In this document: in pieces, positions 1-9,600 of the stretch | Position numbering within the stretch: position 1 is the stretch's first letter | How the letters are laid out: each line of letters begins with the position of its first letter | NCBI GenBank assembly: GCA_965368585.1 | Contig: CBDUNM010000068.1 | Coordinates: forward strand, 1 to 24,131 | Direction: 5' to 3' | Source of the DNA: JARRQB01 sp965368585 | GTDB lineage: Bacteria > Pseudomonadota > Gammaproteobacteria > Chromatiales > Chromatiaceae | DNA: 24,131 nt | The notes under the pieces: generated by a model | Told to the model about the DNA's origin: nothing | The model's input: only the letters and a program-made list of their open reading frames with translations | Databases searched by the model: none | Position numbers and translations under genes: made by a program

Positions 1-200
1 TCTTTTCGTCCACTCGCTATTCCTCACAGACCAAGCATCAACACTGGCGCTCAATATACACAAACCCTTCGCCAGATAAACCCGGCACGCAGCACACCAA
101 CCGTATGACCCAACAATGACTTGACGCGACCAGAACAAGCCTTCAAGTTGTCTGCTCGGACCAGCCGCCGTCTTGCCACGGACTTTGGATCCTTCGAAAA

Positions 201-1364
201 ATGAATGCACGTCCGTCTATCGCCATCCTGGTCCTGACCATCTTCAGCTTCGGTAATCTATACGTTCCACAACCGCTGCTGCCCCTGCTCGCCGCCGATT
301 TCGGCGTATCGGCCGCCGATGCCTCACTGTTGATAACGGTCACGATGTTGCCTCTGGCAATCGCGCCGCTGGTCTACGGTTACATCCTGGAAGGATTTCC
401 CGCACGCCGAATGATCACTATCGCAGGTGTGGTGCTCGCCCTTTGCCACGCCGGGGTAGCCATCGCCGACCAGTGGTGGCATCTCGTGGTGTTGCGCAGT
501 CTCGCCGGCCTCTGCCTGCCCGCGGTTTTTACCGCCTTGATGGCCAGCATTTCCGCGGCCGCGCGCGACGATCAGGTTCGTCAGGCAATGGCGTGGTACA
601 TCGCCGCCACGATTACCGGTGGCTTCGTCGGTCGCGCGCTCAGCGGTCTTCTCTCCGACCTGTTCGATTGGCGCTGGGTGTTCCTCTTCTGGGCCGTTGG
701 CATATTGCTGTCTACTATCACCCTGCGTCTCGATGATCACGTGGAAAGTCGCTTTGAACGGCTGCGGGCACGCGTGTTCGTCGAAGTTCTGGCAACGGCG
801 GGTTACCGTGGCGCCTATGCGGCGATCTTTTGCATATTCTTTGTATTTGCCGGCTTCTTGAATGTCCTGCCTTTCCGCCTCGAATCCTTATCCAGTTCGG
901 TCAGCGGCACTGCCATAGGCCTGGCCTACGGTGGTTATCTCATGGGTATCGTCGTCACATTGGGCGGGCAGCGAATAACCGATCTGTTCAACTCCGAACG
1001 CCGTCTGTTCGCACTCGGCGTATCGCTCTACGCGCTCGGAATCGCCTGTTACTGGGTCGAGCACCCCGCCGCCATTTACGTGGGCATGTTTCCGTTTTGT
1101 GCAGGCATGTTTCTGCTGCACGGTCGCTTGTCCGGATATGTAAACCACCTATCGCGACGCCATCACGGCGTGGTCAACGGACTGTATATCGCCAGCTACT
1201 ACATGGGCGGCACGATCGGATCATGGGTGGCGCCGGAGGTATATCGCACGTTGGGCTGGACGGCTCAGTTGGGATTGCTCGTCGTCGCTCTGGGCGGCGC
1301 GGCCGCGGGGCTGCTTTTCATGTTTGGCCAGATCGAGCGCGCCGCTAGCGGTAGACCGGGATGA
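201..1364 (+). CDS. MFS transporter, YnfM-like drug/sugar efflux family
   Basis: A 387-residue, strongly hydrophobic protein with about 12 predicted membrane helices, the usual size of a major facilitator. The N-terminus enters the membrane at once and carries the 'LYVPQPLLPLLAADFGVS' type opening seen in YnfM-like permeases. A loop near residues 60-70 (EGFPARRM) stands where MFS motif A (G-x3-D-R-x-G-R-R) would lie, in a degenerate form. It probably exports a small molecule across the inner membrane by proton antiport; the substrate cannot be read from the sequence. The ATG at 201 follows a GGAT sequence about 11 bases upstream, a weak ribosome site. It converges with the hydrolase gene at 1380, leaving 15 bases between the stops, and appears to be a single-gene unit. 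Confidence 0.85.
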   Translation: MNARPSIAILVLTIFSFGNLYVPQPLLPLLAADFGVSAADASLLITVTMLPLAIAPLVYGYILEGFPARRMITIAGVVLALCHAGVAIADQWWHLVVLRSLAGLCLPAVFTALMASISAAARDDQVRQAMAWYIAATITGGFVGRALSGLLSDLFDWRWVFLFWAVGILLSTITLRLDDHVESRFERLRARVFVEVLATAGYRGAYAAIFCIFFVFAGFLNVLPFRLESLSSSVSGTAIGLAYGGYLMGIVVTLGGQRITDLFNSERRLFALGVSLYALGIACYWVEHPAAIYVGMFPFCAGMFLLHGRLSGYVNHLSRRHHGVVNGLYIASYYMGGTIGSWVAPEVYRTLGWTAQLGLLVVALGGAAAGLLFMFGQIERAASGRPG

Positions 1365-1379
1365 CAGTCCGCATCGGGA

Positions 1380-2537
1380 TCAAACCTCCGCTACGATCAG
1401 CGGCACGTACAGTTCATCTTCGCTCAGCCCGCCGTGCACGCCGACCAGATCGTGGTAACGCTCCTGTACCAACCAGTCCTTCAGCACATAGTGCTCTTGC
1501 ATCAACAACACACGATCCCCGATGCGCTGGTGCAAACGCGGATGCGGCTCACCGAGTCCGAACCAATGCGACCCGAGCAGGTCAGGACTCGCGTAGGCCC
1601 GCGCCTTAGCTGCGAAATGTTGATCGATATAGTCGTCGAACGCGCGCTCGCATCCCGGCCGAAGGTAGCAGTAGACGGAGCGAGATTCGCCGCAGAGGGG
1701 TAACACCAAGGTATTTTCCAACTCGGGGTGATCGTCCAACTGAATTCGATCCGGCGGTGTGGTGTCGACCTGACCGTGATCGGCGCACAGCACCACCAGC
1801 GTGTCCGTTCCTTCGAGTTGCTTCAGCAACATCTCGAATGCCCGATCCAACACCAGCAGATGCTGCCGAGCCACGGCGCTACCCATACCCGCTCTGTGTC
1901 CCAGTGTGTCCAGCTCCGGCCAATAGGCATAGACGAACTTGCGCGTCGCGCTGCGCAGCGTCGCCAAGAGCTGCGCAAACATTTCGTCCAGGTTCCGATA
2001 GCTGAGCAACTGCGATTTACCAAGGTGCGCAAGATTGAAATCGGAGTGCGCGATATATGCCGGCGACAAAGTATAGGCGTCGACCCCGATGGATTCGGAA
2101 AAAGGTGTGTGCCCCAACAGGGCCGGCACATCGATTCCGGCGTCCGATAACCCCACGCCGCCATAGCGGGCGCGCCCGGGAAGCACCGATAAAACGCTGC
2201 CTAGTTCACGAAAGTACATGTGCCACCCGGTCAGCCCGTGTTGCTGGGGGGCCACGCCGGTCAGAAACGTCGTGATCGCGGCCGCCGTCGTCGGCGGGTA
2301 CACCGAGGTCATCGCACCGCGCAGGTGCTCGTTCAGGCACGCTGCTTCGCGGTGAGCGCGGAGATAATTCAGGCCCAAGCCATCCACCACCAGCAGCAAT
2401 ATCTGCCGATGGCGGCGGACCTGTGCGGGGGGCAACGACCGCAACGGCACATAGGCGTGCGCCGGACCGTCCAGACCGCTCTGCAAGGAGGCCATCAGGT
2501 TGACGATACTGCCGCCATGGTAGTCAGGTAGGTGCAT
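1380..2537 (-). CDS. Alkaline phosphatase superfamily protein (type I phosphodiesterase/nucleotide pyrophosphatase-like)
   Basis: A 385-residue soluble protein with no signal peptide, so probably cytoplasmic. The two-metal site of the superfamily is complete. D52 follows strand 1 (LLLVVDGLG). A Thr nucleophile lies in PPTTAAA (T83 or T84). D210 and H214 lie in YWPELDTLGH, D253-H254 in CADHG, and H368 in VHGG near the C-terminus. The family (Pfam Phosphodiest) hydrolyses phosphate mono- or diesters or nucleotide pyrophosphates; the substrate is not predictable here. The ATG at 2537 is preferred because the opening LPDYxGxSIVNLMASL is, from memory, typical of relatives. The nearest ribosome site (AGGA) is rather distant at about 12 bases. 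It is divergent from the secreted protein at 2785. Confidence 0.82.
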   Translation of the reverse strand: MHLPDYHGGSIVNLMASLQSGLDGPAHAYVPLRSLPPAQVRRHRQILLLVVDGLGLNYLRAHREAACLNEHLRGAMTSVYPPTTAAAITTFLTGVAPQQHGLTGWHMYFRELGSVLSVLPGRARYGGVGLSDAGIDVPALLGHTPFSESIGVDAYTLSPAYIAHSDFNLAHLGKSQLLSYRNLDEMFAQLLATLRSATRKFVYAYWPELDTLGHRAGMGSAVARQHLLVLDRAFEMLLKQLEGTDTLVVLCADHGQVDTTPPDRIQLDDHPELENTLVLPLCGESRSVYCYLRPGCERAFDDYIDQHFAAKARAYASPDLLGSHWFGLGEPHPRLHQRIGDRVLLMQEHYVLKDWLVQERYHDLVGVHGGLSEDELYVPLIVAEV

Positions 2538-2784
2538 ACGGCATAGATATCCTAGTTCTTACGGCAAGTTGTGCCGGCGCCACGGAATCCGGCGCGTTCG
2601 GCTCCGCAACCGACGTCGTTCGTCGTACATTATGGCGCAGTCGTTTTGTTGACGCGGGTCATGGCCTGCATGTCGGCGGGTCCCTCTAATTAATCGCCGA
2701 CAGCAACGAATCGGCCGTCGGGTGCGGACAACTTGCCCGAAATGCTGACGTCAACAGACTTCTACTGCCACGCGAAGATCGACG

Positions 2785-3651
2785 ATGAAGCGAACATTGA
2801 GCACCTTGGTGCGCATCCTGATCATAACCTTATTTGCGGCAACAACGGGTACGGCGGTGGCGCACAGCGGAGGCGTCGACGCCGACTATTGCATGGAGAT
2901 CGATCTCGGTCCCTTTCACATGATCCCCGGCTACGCGGCGGAGGACGGCGCGTGCGGCGTTCGGGATTATTGGGACGGTGAACTCCAGGAAAGGTATTAC
3001 CCCTTTACGGTCGATGAGCATCGCTTCAACTGCGAGGTGTTCGGTGACGCCACGCCGCTTCCGACGGGAGACCTGGTGCCGTCTTCCGTCGCCAGCGAAA
3101 CGGAGATCTCCGGCACCATCGGCGGCCATCCGTTTAGCGGCACCTTGTTGTGCGCCAGCCTGACCAATTGGTACGAATCCTCCTGCACGGATCCGTTGGA
3201 CCCCGATTCGCCCTGTTTTCAACTGCAGCAGCCTTTTTTCAAACCCTTCCCCGACGATCCGTATTCCCGGGTGACCGAGGTGTCGATCTTCGACGGTACT
3301 CTTGCGGTCGAGGGCCGAGGCGGCCGTGTCTCGGAGGTGCCGTTGCTGATCGCAACGCGTGCCGCCGGCATCACCCACATCGAGTCACTTGATCCGCCAC
3401 AGGTGGGCGCGTCGGTCACGCACAATCTGCTGGGAATGGTCACTTACCGGTCGCGCTTCGGCAAGACGCGCGTCAAAGAACTGGACGGCAGCCTGGATGC
3501 GCTCTTGCAGGGGCATATCTTCTTTCCCCAACCGGTCACGGACGATCCGAATGCCGCACGGGTGAAAGGCGTGGTCTGCAGCAAGGATCTGTACCGGGAA
3601 CTGAACCCGCAACGCCGTTACCGGCACAAGCTGGGGCACAGCCACGATTGA
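2785..3651 (+). CDS. Secreted protein of unknown function
   Basis: 288 residues with a clear Sec signal peptide: KR at the N-terminus, hydrophobic core at about 8-20, and probable cleavage after AVA at about residue 26. The mature protein is exported and has seven cysteines, suggesting disulfides. Its N-terminus begins HSGGVDADYC and continues to GPFHM. This loosely resembles the 'HSGGxDxxGCH...YHCH' start of small YHYH-type secreted domains, but the later His/Cys residues do not match, so I do not assign that family. The rest looks beta-rich and acidic, ending in a basic, His-containing tail. The ATG at 2785 has an AAG-type weak ribosome site. The 247 bases upstream form a divergent promoter region with the hydrolase gene, but I see no convincing -35/-10 pair. 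Confidence 0.7.
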   Translation: MKRTLSTLVRILIITLFAATTGTAVAHSGGVDADYCMEIDLGPFHMIPGYAAEDGACGVRDYWDGELQERYYPFTVDEHRFNCEVFGDATPLPTGDLVPSSVASETEISGTIGGHPFSGTLLCASLTNWYESSCTDPLDPDSPCFQLQQPFFKPFPDDPYSRVTEVSIFDGTLAVEGRGGRVSEVPLLIATRAAGITHIESLDPPQVGASVTHNLLGMVTYRSRFGKTRVKELDGSLDALLQGHIFFPQPVTDDPNAARVKGVVCSKDLYRELNPQRRYRHKLGHSHD

Positions 3652-3772
3652 CCGCCGACGATGTAGCCAGCCCGCGTATTGTATGCCCTAAGCTCCCAGG
3701 AAGGATTCGGCGCGACTGCGCAGGCTGACCGAAAACACGGGGCTGGCGGATAGTTAGCGGCTCGCTGCGAAT

Positions 3773-4696
3773 TCATCCGTCCCGCATCACGGCCGCTTTG
3801 AAGTCTTGAACATCGATGGTCTGGATGCACGTCTCTGGCTGCAGCGTCACGTGGTCGATGGCAAAGCGCGTCCGCAACAGATCGCGCAATCGCGCCAGCA
3901 CCTCATGCCAGCTGGACATGTCGTCCAGCACCACGTGCGCCGACAGCGCCGCGCGCTCGGCCGATAGCGACCACACATGCAGATCGTGTACCGACCGCAC
4001 GCCGTCGACTTCCGCCATCGCGTGACCGATGGATTGCAGGTTCAGGTGCAGCGGCACACCCTCCATCATGTTGTGCAAGGCTTCGCGCAATACCCGCAGA
4101 CTCGAGAACAGAATCAATACGCTGATCAGCAGGGAAAGGATCGGATCGACACGCGTCCACCCCGTGTAGACGATCACCACGCCGGAAATCAGCGCCGCCA
4201 CCGATCCCAGCAGGTCGCCGATCACGTGCAACAACGCTGCCCTCACGTTCAGGTTGTCACGCCCGCCCGCCAACAACCAGGCGGCCGCAACATTGATCAA
4301 CAGCCCGATAGAGGCGACCCCGGCAACGGCGCCGCCGTGTACGGGTTGCGGGGTTTGGAGACGTTCCACGGCTTCGGCGCAGATCATGGCGACCAGACCG
4401 ACCATGAACAAGGCGTTGCACAGTGCGGCCAGCGGCTCCAGGCGACCCAAACCGTAGGTATGCCGTGGGGAAGGCGGCCGCAACGCCAGCCAGGCCGCGG
4501 CGGCGGCGAGTCCCAAGGCCAGTGAATCGGTCAACATATGCGCCGCGTCGCCGAGCAGCGCCAGGGATCCGGCCCACCAGCCCGCCACGGCCTCCACCAG
4601 CGCGTAACCCAAAGTCAGCGTCAGCACCAGAACCAGCACGCGGTGCGAACCCACCCCGTGATGATGGTGACCATGCGGGTGGTGGTGATGCGTCAC
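3773..4696 (-). CDS. Cation diffusion facilitator (CzcD/ZitB-like Zn2+ exporter)
   Basis: 307 residues with six expected membrane helices and a cytoplasmic C-terminal domain, normal for the CDF family. The N-terminal tail is His-rich (about ten His in residues 3-18), typical of zinc-handling members. Both transport-site motifs are present: H53-x3-D57 in TM2 (GDAAHMLTD) and H157-x3-D161 in TM5 (HVIGD). This HD-HD site is the pattern associated with Zn2+/Cd2+ transport by proton antiport from the cytoplasm. The start is GTG at 4696, and its GTGA overlaps the TGA of the tetR-type gene by 4 bp, so translation is probably coupled. Co-transcription with a regulator facing a drug-type RND pump is unusual and may mean shared stress induction. 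Confidence 0.93.
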   Translation of the reverse strand: MTHHHHPHGHHHHGVGSHRVLVLVLTLTLGYALVEAVAGWWAGSLALLGDAAHMLTDSLALGLAAAAAWLALRPPSPRHTYGLGRLEPLAALCNALFMVGLVAMICAEAVERLQTPQPVHGGAVAGVASIGLLINVAAAWLLAGGRDNLNVRAALLHVIGDLLGSVAALISGVVIVYTGWTRVDPILSLLISVLILFSSLRVLREALHNMMEGVPLHLNLQSIGHAMAEVDGVRSVHDLHVWSLSAERAALSAHVVLDDMSSWHEVLARLRDLLRTRFAIDHVTLQPETCIQTIDVQDFKAAVMRDG

Positions 4697-5313
4697 GCCG
4701 GCGCCTTCGACTTCGCATAGCGGCCCAGGAACATCGCCACGGTGGTGTCCAGAATGTGCCGGCGCGCGCGTGCACCCGGCGGGGCCTGGCCGCCGAGCAG
4801 TTGCGGCCAGAGCGCGAACGATTTGAGCAGGCCGAGAAACTGATCCGCCGCCCAGACGGCATCGTCGACTTGCAGACGTCCGTCGTTCGTCGCCTCACGT
4901 ATCCAGGTGACCAGGCCTGAGTCACGCTGACGCATCAGTTCATAGGTCTTTTTGGCCAATTCGGGCGAGCGGATCAATTCCCCCAGCGTCACCTTGGCCA
5001 GGGTGACGAAACACTGAGAAGCCTGCATTTCCAGCACCTGGGCACCGATGGCGCGCAACTGTATGTCCAGGGGCTGATCCGGCTCGTAGCATCGCTGACT
5101 GACATGCAGCACCCGCTCCATCAGTTCCGCTGCGATGGCGTCGAACAACTGGTCTTTGCTGGCAAAATGATTGTAGACCGTGCGTTTCGAGACCTGTGCA
5201 CGTTCAGCGATCCGATCCATGCTGGTGTCTTTGAAGCCGTTGATCTCGAACTCGCTCAGGGCAGCCTTGAGGATGTCATCGCGTTTGCGATCCGTCAATC
5301 TGGTAGCGCACAC
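4693..5313 (-). CDS. TetR/AcrR family repressor of the efflux locus
   Basis: A 206-residue regulator. The N-terminal TetR DNA-binding domain is clear, with helix-turn-helix residues in 'MDRIAERAQVSKRTVYNHF', followed by an all-alpha C-terminal ligand domain that resembles the AefR/MexL group. The frame stays open up to 5412, but I choose GTG at 5313: an AGGAG sits at 5324-5320 with a 6-base spacer, and the domain begins right after. The longer N-terminus looks non-coding. It probably binds the palindrome at 5457-5479, repressing the divergent RND genes and perhaps itself. A TTGACA hexamer on this strand (5423-5418) could be its -35, without a good -10. The stop overlaps the CDF start, making a two-gene operon. 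Confidence 0.9.
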   Translation of the reverse strand: MCATRLTDRKRDDILKAALSEFEINGFKDTSMDRIAERAQVSKRTVYNHFASKDQLFDAIAAELMERVLHVSQRCYEPDQPLDIQLRAIGAQVLEMQASQCFVTLAKVTLGELIRSPELAKKTYELMRQRDSGLVTWIREATNDGRLQVDDAVWAADQFLGLLKSFALWPQLLGGQAPPGARARRHILDTTVAMFLGRYAKSKAPA

Positions 5314-5434
5314 ACCCCTCTCCTGCGGCCATCGTGCTGCGAACCTGTATCGCAGTCGGCAGCCAGGCGATTTCCAACGAAATCGATTATTGCGTAAGCT
5401 GTAGTGTTGCATTCGGCTGTCAATTCAGCTTGAT

Positions 5435-5463
5435 TTAATCACGACAAGAATTAGATGTATACT
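5435..5463 (+). promoter_or_regulatory. Candidate promoter of the RND pump operon
   Basis: A good -10 hexamer TATACT lies at 5458-5463, preceded by TTAATC at 5435-5440 with a 17-base spacer; that -35 is weak (3 of 6 consensus bases). The -10 lies inside the palindrome, as expected for a repressed promoter. The predicted transcript starts near 5470, leaving about 75 bases of leader before the ATG at 5546. Confidence 0.5.
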
Positions 5464-5479
5464 ACACCGTACAGTTTAC
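5457..5479. promoter_or_regulatory. Probable TetR operator (23-bp imperfect palindrome)
   Basis: The 23 bases read GTATACTACACC and continue to GTACAGTTTAC. They match their own reverse complement at 16 positions, with the scheme GTAnACTnnACnGTnnAGTnTAC centred on 5468. The site lies between the divergent tetR-type gene and the RND operon and covers a TATACT hexamer. A repressor bound here would block RND transcription. Assignment to this TetR protein is an inference from position and symmetry. Confidence 0.7.
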
Positions 5480-5545
5480 TTATTGGGTCTCTCAGCCCGC
5501 GCAACCATTAGCATGGTTCGCCCCGCGAACGACCAAGGATCTTCA

Positions 5546-6643
5546 ATGATTGCTCGCCTTTTGCTGGTCATCGTCGTACTGGCTGCCGTGTTCGGCGGCA
5601 TCTTCGGTTGGAAGAGCTACCAGGCTCAACAGGCGGCCGCGGCGCAGTCCGGCGGACCACCCCCCGCCACCATAGCCGGCACCACGGTACGCACAGAAAC
5701 CTGGCAGCCCTATCTGCAGGTCGTCGGCAGCCTGGTGGCCGTTTCCGGTATCGACGTGAGCAGCGAGGTCGCCGGCCAGGTCAGTCAGATTCTGTTCGAA
5801 TCCGGCCAATCCGTCCGTCAGGGCGACACGCTGTTAAAACTCGATGACGACATCGACCGGGCGCAGCTGCAGGGATTGATCGCCGAACGCAAACTCGCTC
5901 AGCTCAAATTCAAGCGCGTGTCCAAGCTGATCAAGGACAAATCGGTCTCGCAATCGGACTATGATGAAGCCCGCGCCACGCTCGACAGCAGCGATGCCAA
6001 CGTGGCGGCCCAGCAAGCGATCATCGAAAAGAAGCTCATTCGGGCACCGTTCGACGGCCGCCTCGGCATTCGCCGCGTGGATCTGGGCGAATATCTCGAA
6101 CCGGGCACGGCGATCGTGCCACTCGAACAGCTCAACCCGATTTACGCCGATTTCACGTTGCCGGAGCGTGAACTGGCGCAGATCCGGCGCGGTCAACACG
6201 TCGAGGTCAAGGTGCAGGGCTACCCGGGAGAAACATTTCCCGGCCGGATCAACGCCATTGATCCGGGCGTGAACACGGCGACCCGTAGCTTCCGCGTACG
6301 TGCGCAGTTGGACAACCCCGAGCAGCAACTGCGGCCGGGCATGTTCGCCGACATACGCGTCCTGCTCCCTGACCGGGACCCGGTACTCACTATTCCCGAC
6401 ACCGCGGTCAGCTATAACCCGTACGGCGATTCGGTCTTCGTCATTCAGGACAGCGACGGCAAGCAGGTGGTCAAGCGGCGGCAGATCACCACCGGATCGG
6501 TGCGCAACGGCCGAGTGGCGGTGTCGGTTGGTCTCACCGAAGGCGAACTCGTGGTCAGCGCCGGCCACAACAAGCTGCGCAACGGCCAGACCGTCGTACT
6601 GGACGCCAAACCCGCCCCGGCCGACCGGCCGCCGACGACATGA
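5546..6643 (+). CDS. RND efflux membrane fusion protein (AcrA/MexJ-like periplasmic adaptor)
   Basis: 365 residues. One N-terminal membrane anchor or uncleaved signal (residues 3-22) is followed by a Pro/Gly linker, a split biotinyl-lipoyl domain (VSSEVAGQVSQI...GQSVRQGDTLLKLD and IRAPFDGRLG), a helical hairpin (RAQLQGLIAERKLAQ onward) and a beta-barrel region. No lipobox is seen, so it is anchored by its helix rather than by lipid. It joins the inner-membrane pump to an outer-membrane channel. The reading frame opens at 5483, but ATG 5546 has AAGGA at 5535-5539 with a 6-base spacer and begins the membrane segment. Its TGA overlaps the pump ATG (ATGA, 6640-6643). The channel protein must be encoded elsewhere. 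Confidence 0.93.
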   Translation: MIARLLLVIVVLAAVFGGIFGWKSYQAQQAAAAQSGGPPPATIAGTTVRTETWQPYLQVVGSLVAVSGIDVSSEVAGQVSQILFESGQSVRQGDTLLKLDDDIDRAQLQGLIAERKLAQLKFKRVSKLIKDKSVSQSDYDEARATLDSSDANVAAQQAIIEKKLIRAPFDGRLGIRRVDLGEYLEPGTAIVPLEQLNPIYADFTLPERELAQIRRGQHVEVKVQGYPGETFPGRINAIDPGVNTATRSFRVRAQLDNPEQQLRPGMFADIRVLLPDRDPVLTIPDTAVSYNPYGDSVFVIQDSDGKQVVKRRQITTGSVRNGRVAVSVGLTEGELVVSAGHNKLRNGQTVVLDAKPAPADRPPTT

Positions 6644-9600
6644 AGTTCACCGATCTCTATATTCGACGCCCGGTCCTGGCCAGCGTCGTCAGCCTGCTGA
6701 TCTTCGTCGTCGGGCTGCGCGCTATCACCGCCCTGGAGGTCCGTCAGTATCCCGAGACCCAGGACACGGTCGTCACCGTCTCCACCGCCTATCCGGGCGC
6801 CAGCAGTGACCTGGTCAAGGGTTTTATCACCACGCCGTTGCAACAGGCCATTGCCGAGGCGGAGGGCATCGACTTCCTGTCCTCCACCAGCACCCAGGGG
6901 TCTTCGGTCATCGAAGCGCACATGCAGCTCAACTATCCGCCGAATGCTGCGGTGGCGGAAATTCAAGCCAAGGTGGCCAGTCAGCGCAACGTGCTGCCGG
7001 CGGATGCGCAGGATCCCGTCATCAGCTCGCGCACCGGCGACGCCACCGCGCTCATGTACCTCGCCTTTTACAGCGAAGCCATGCAGTCGTCGCAGATCAA
7101 CGACTACCTGTTGCGCGTAGTGCAACCCAAGCTGCAGGCAGTCCCGGGGGTCGCGAAAGCCGCGTTGATCGGCGACAAGACCTTCGCCATGCGCATCTGG
7201 CTGGACCCGCGCCGTATGGCTGCCTTGGGCGTGACTGCCCAGGATGTCGCCGCGGTGCTGCAGACCAACAACTATCTCGCCGGCATCGGCCAGGCGCGCG
7301 GCGAGTACGCCGTCATCGACCTGGCGGCGACCACCGATATCGCCGACGAGGAGGACTTCCGCAATCTGGTGGTGCGCAGCGACGGCGACACGCTGGTGCG
7401 GCTGCGCGACGTGGCGCGCACCGAACTCGGTTCCGAGGACTATGAAACGGCGACCTGGTACAAGGGCAAGTCAGCGATCTTTGTCGGCGTCGAACAGTCC
7501 CCGGGCGCCAATCCCCTCACCGTGGCGCAACGCGTCCACGCAGCGATGGACGAGATTCGCACCCAGCTGCCGGAAGGCCTGGAAGCACATGTGCCTTACG
7601 ATGCCAGCGCGTTTATTCAGGATTCGATTGACGAGGTGTTCAAGACGCTGGTCGAAGCGGTGGCTATCGTGCTGGTGGTCATCTATCTGTCGTTGGGATC
7701 CATGCGCGCGGCGATCGTGCCCGGCGTAGCCGTACCCCTGTCTTTGGTGGGCGCGGTCTTTCTTATGCTGCTGGCGGGATTTTCGATCAATCTGCTCACT
7801 CTGCTCGCCATGGTGCTCGCGATCGGCCTGGTGGTCGACGACGCGATCGTCGTGGTCGAGAACGTCCACCGTCACATCGAGATGGGCAAATCGCGCTTTC
7901 AGGCCGCCATCGACGGGGCCCGCGAGCTGGGTCTGCCCATCATCGCCATGACGACGACCCTGGTGGCCGTGTATGCACCGATCGGATTCATGGGCGGGCT
8001 GGTGGGCACCCTGTTTACCGAGTTCGCATTTTCCCTAGCCGGTGCCGTGCTCATTTCCGGCGTCGTCGCCCTTACGCTCTCGCCCATGCTCGCTTCCAAG
8101 GTCTTGAAGCCGGCCGGAAGCGCCGGTCGATTCGAGAAAACCGTCGAACATTTCTTCGACTGGCTCGCCGCTTTCTATTTGCGCCGTTTGCACGGCGCGT
8201 TGGACTATCTGCCCGCGACCATCCTGTTCGCGCTCGCGGTGCTGGGCAGCATCTACTTCATGTTCACGAGCAGTAAGAACGAGCTCGCGCCCACCGAAGA
8301 CCAGAGCATACTGTTCTTCCAGGCGGTCGCACCGCAAACCGCGTCGCTGGAATACAACGAAATCTATACCCGGGAAATCATTGAGGCATTCGAGAGCGTT
8401 CCCGAATACCACGAGAGCTTTCTGCTGCTGGGTTTTCGCGGCGACGACAACGTCGTATTCGGTGGTTTCAAGATGGAACAACCGTCACAGCGCGCGCGCT
8501 CGCAGATGCAGGTTCTGCCCGATGTTCAGGCCAAGCTGAGTCAGATCGCGGGCTTCCAGATGGCCGTGTTCCCCCGCCCCAGCCTGCCTGGCAGCAGCGG
8601 CCTGCCCTTTCAATTCGTCATGCTGAGCGACGCCGGTTTTCAGGAGATGGACCAGATTGCCGATCAGCTGATCGGCCGCGGCATGGGTGGCGGGCGGTTC
8701 ATGTTCTTACGCAAGGCCATCGAATTCACGCGCCCCAAGGCGCTGCTGGTCATCGATCGGGACCGCGCCGCGGATCTCGGCATTTCCATGGCCGACATCG
8801 GACGCAATCTGGCTACGCTGCTGGGCGGCAACTATGTCAACCGTTTCAGCTTGGAGGGCCGCAGCTACAAAGTCATTCCGCAGGCCGAACGGGAGTTCCG
8901 CCTGACGCCCGAAATGCTCGGCGACTACTACCTGCGCAGCGCCTCGGGCGAACAGGTGCCGCTGTCGTCGCTGGTGCGCTTCGAGCATTCGGTGGAGCCG
9001 AGCAAGCGTACCCAGTTTCAGCAACTCAACGCAATCACCATCGAAGGGCTGATGGCGCCCGGGGTTTCGGAAGGCGAAGCAATGACCTTCATGGAGCGGC
9101 AGGCCCGCGAGGTCTTCCCGCGCGGCTATAGTTTCGACTACACCGGCGGAACGCGTCAGTACGCGCAGCAAGGCAGCGCGCTGGTCGTCACCTTCTTCAT
9201 GTCGTTGCTGGTGATCTATCTGGTCCTGGCGGCACAGTTCGAGAGCTGGCGCGACCCGCTGATCATTCTGGTCTCCGTACCGATGTCGATCGCCGGCGCC
9301 TTGGCCTTTATTACGCTGGATTTCGCCACCATCAATATCTACACCCAGGTGGGATTGATTACGCTGATCGGTCTAATCGCGAAAAATGGCATCCTAATCG
9401 TCGAATTCGCGAATCAGCTGCAAATCGAAGAGCGCTTGAACAAGCGCGAGGCCATCGAGCGGGCCTCTGCGATCAGACTTCGGCCCATCCTGATGACCAC
9501 CGTTGCCATGCTGGTGGCGATGATACCGCTGCTAACGGCGAGCGGCCCCGGCGCCGTGAGCCGCTTCCATATCGGCCTGGTCATCGCCACCGGCTTGGGA

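Noticed and set aside
5314..5412. A longer N-terminus for the TetR regulator starting at 5412.
   Set aside because: The extra 33 residues are basic and unlike the family, and GTG 5313 has AGGAG with a 6-base spacer.
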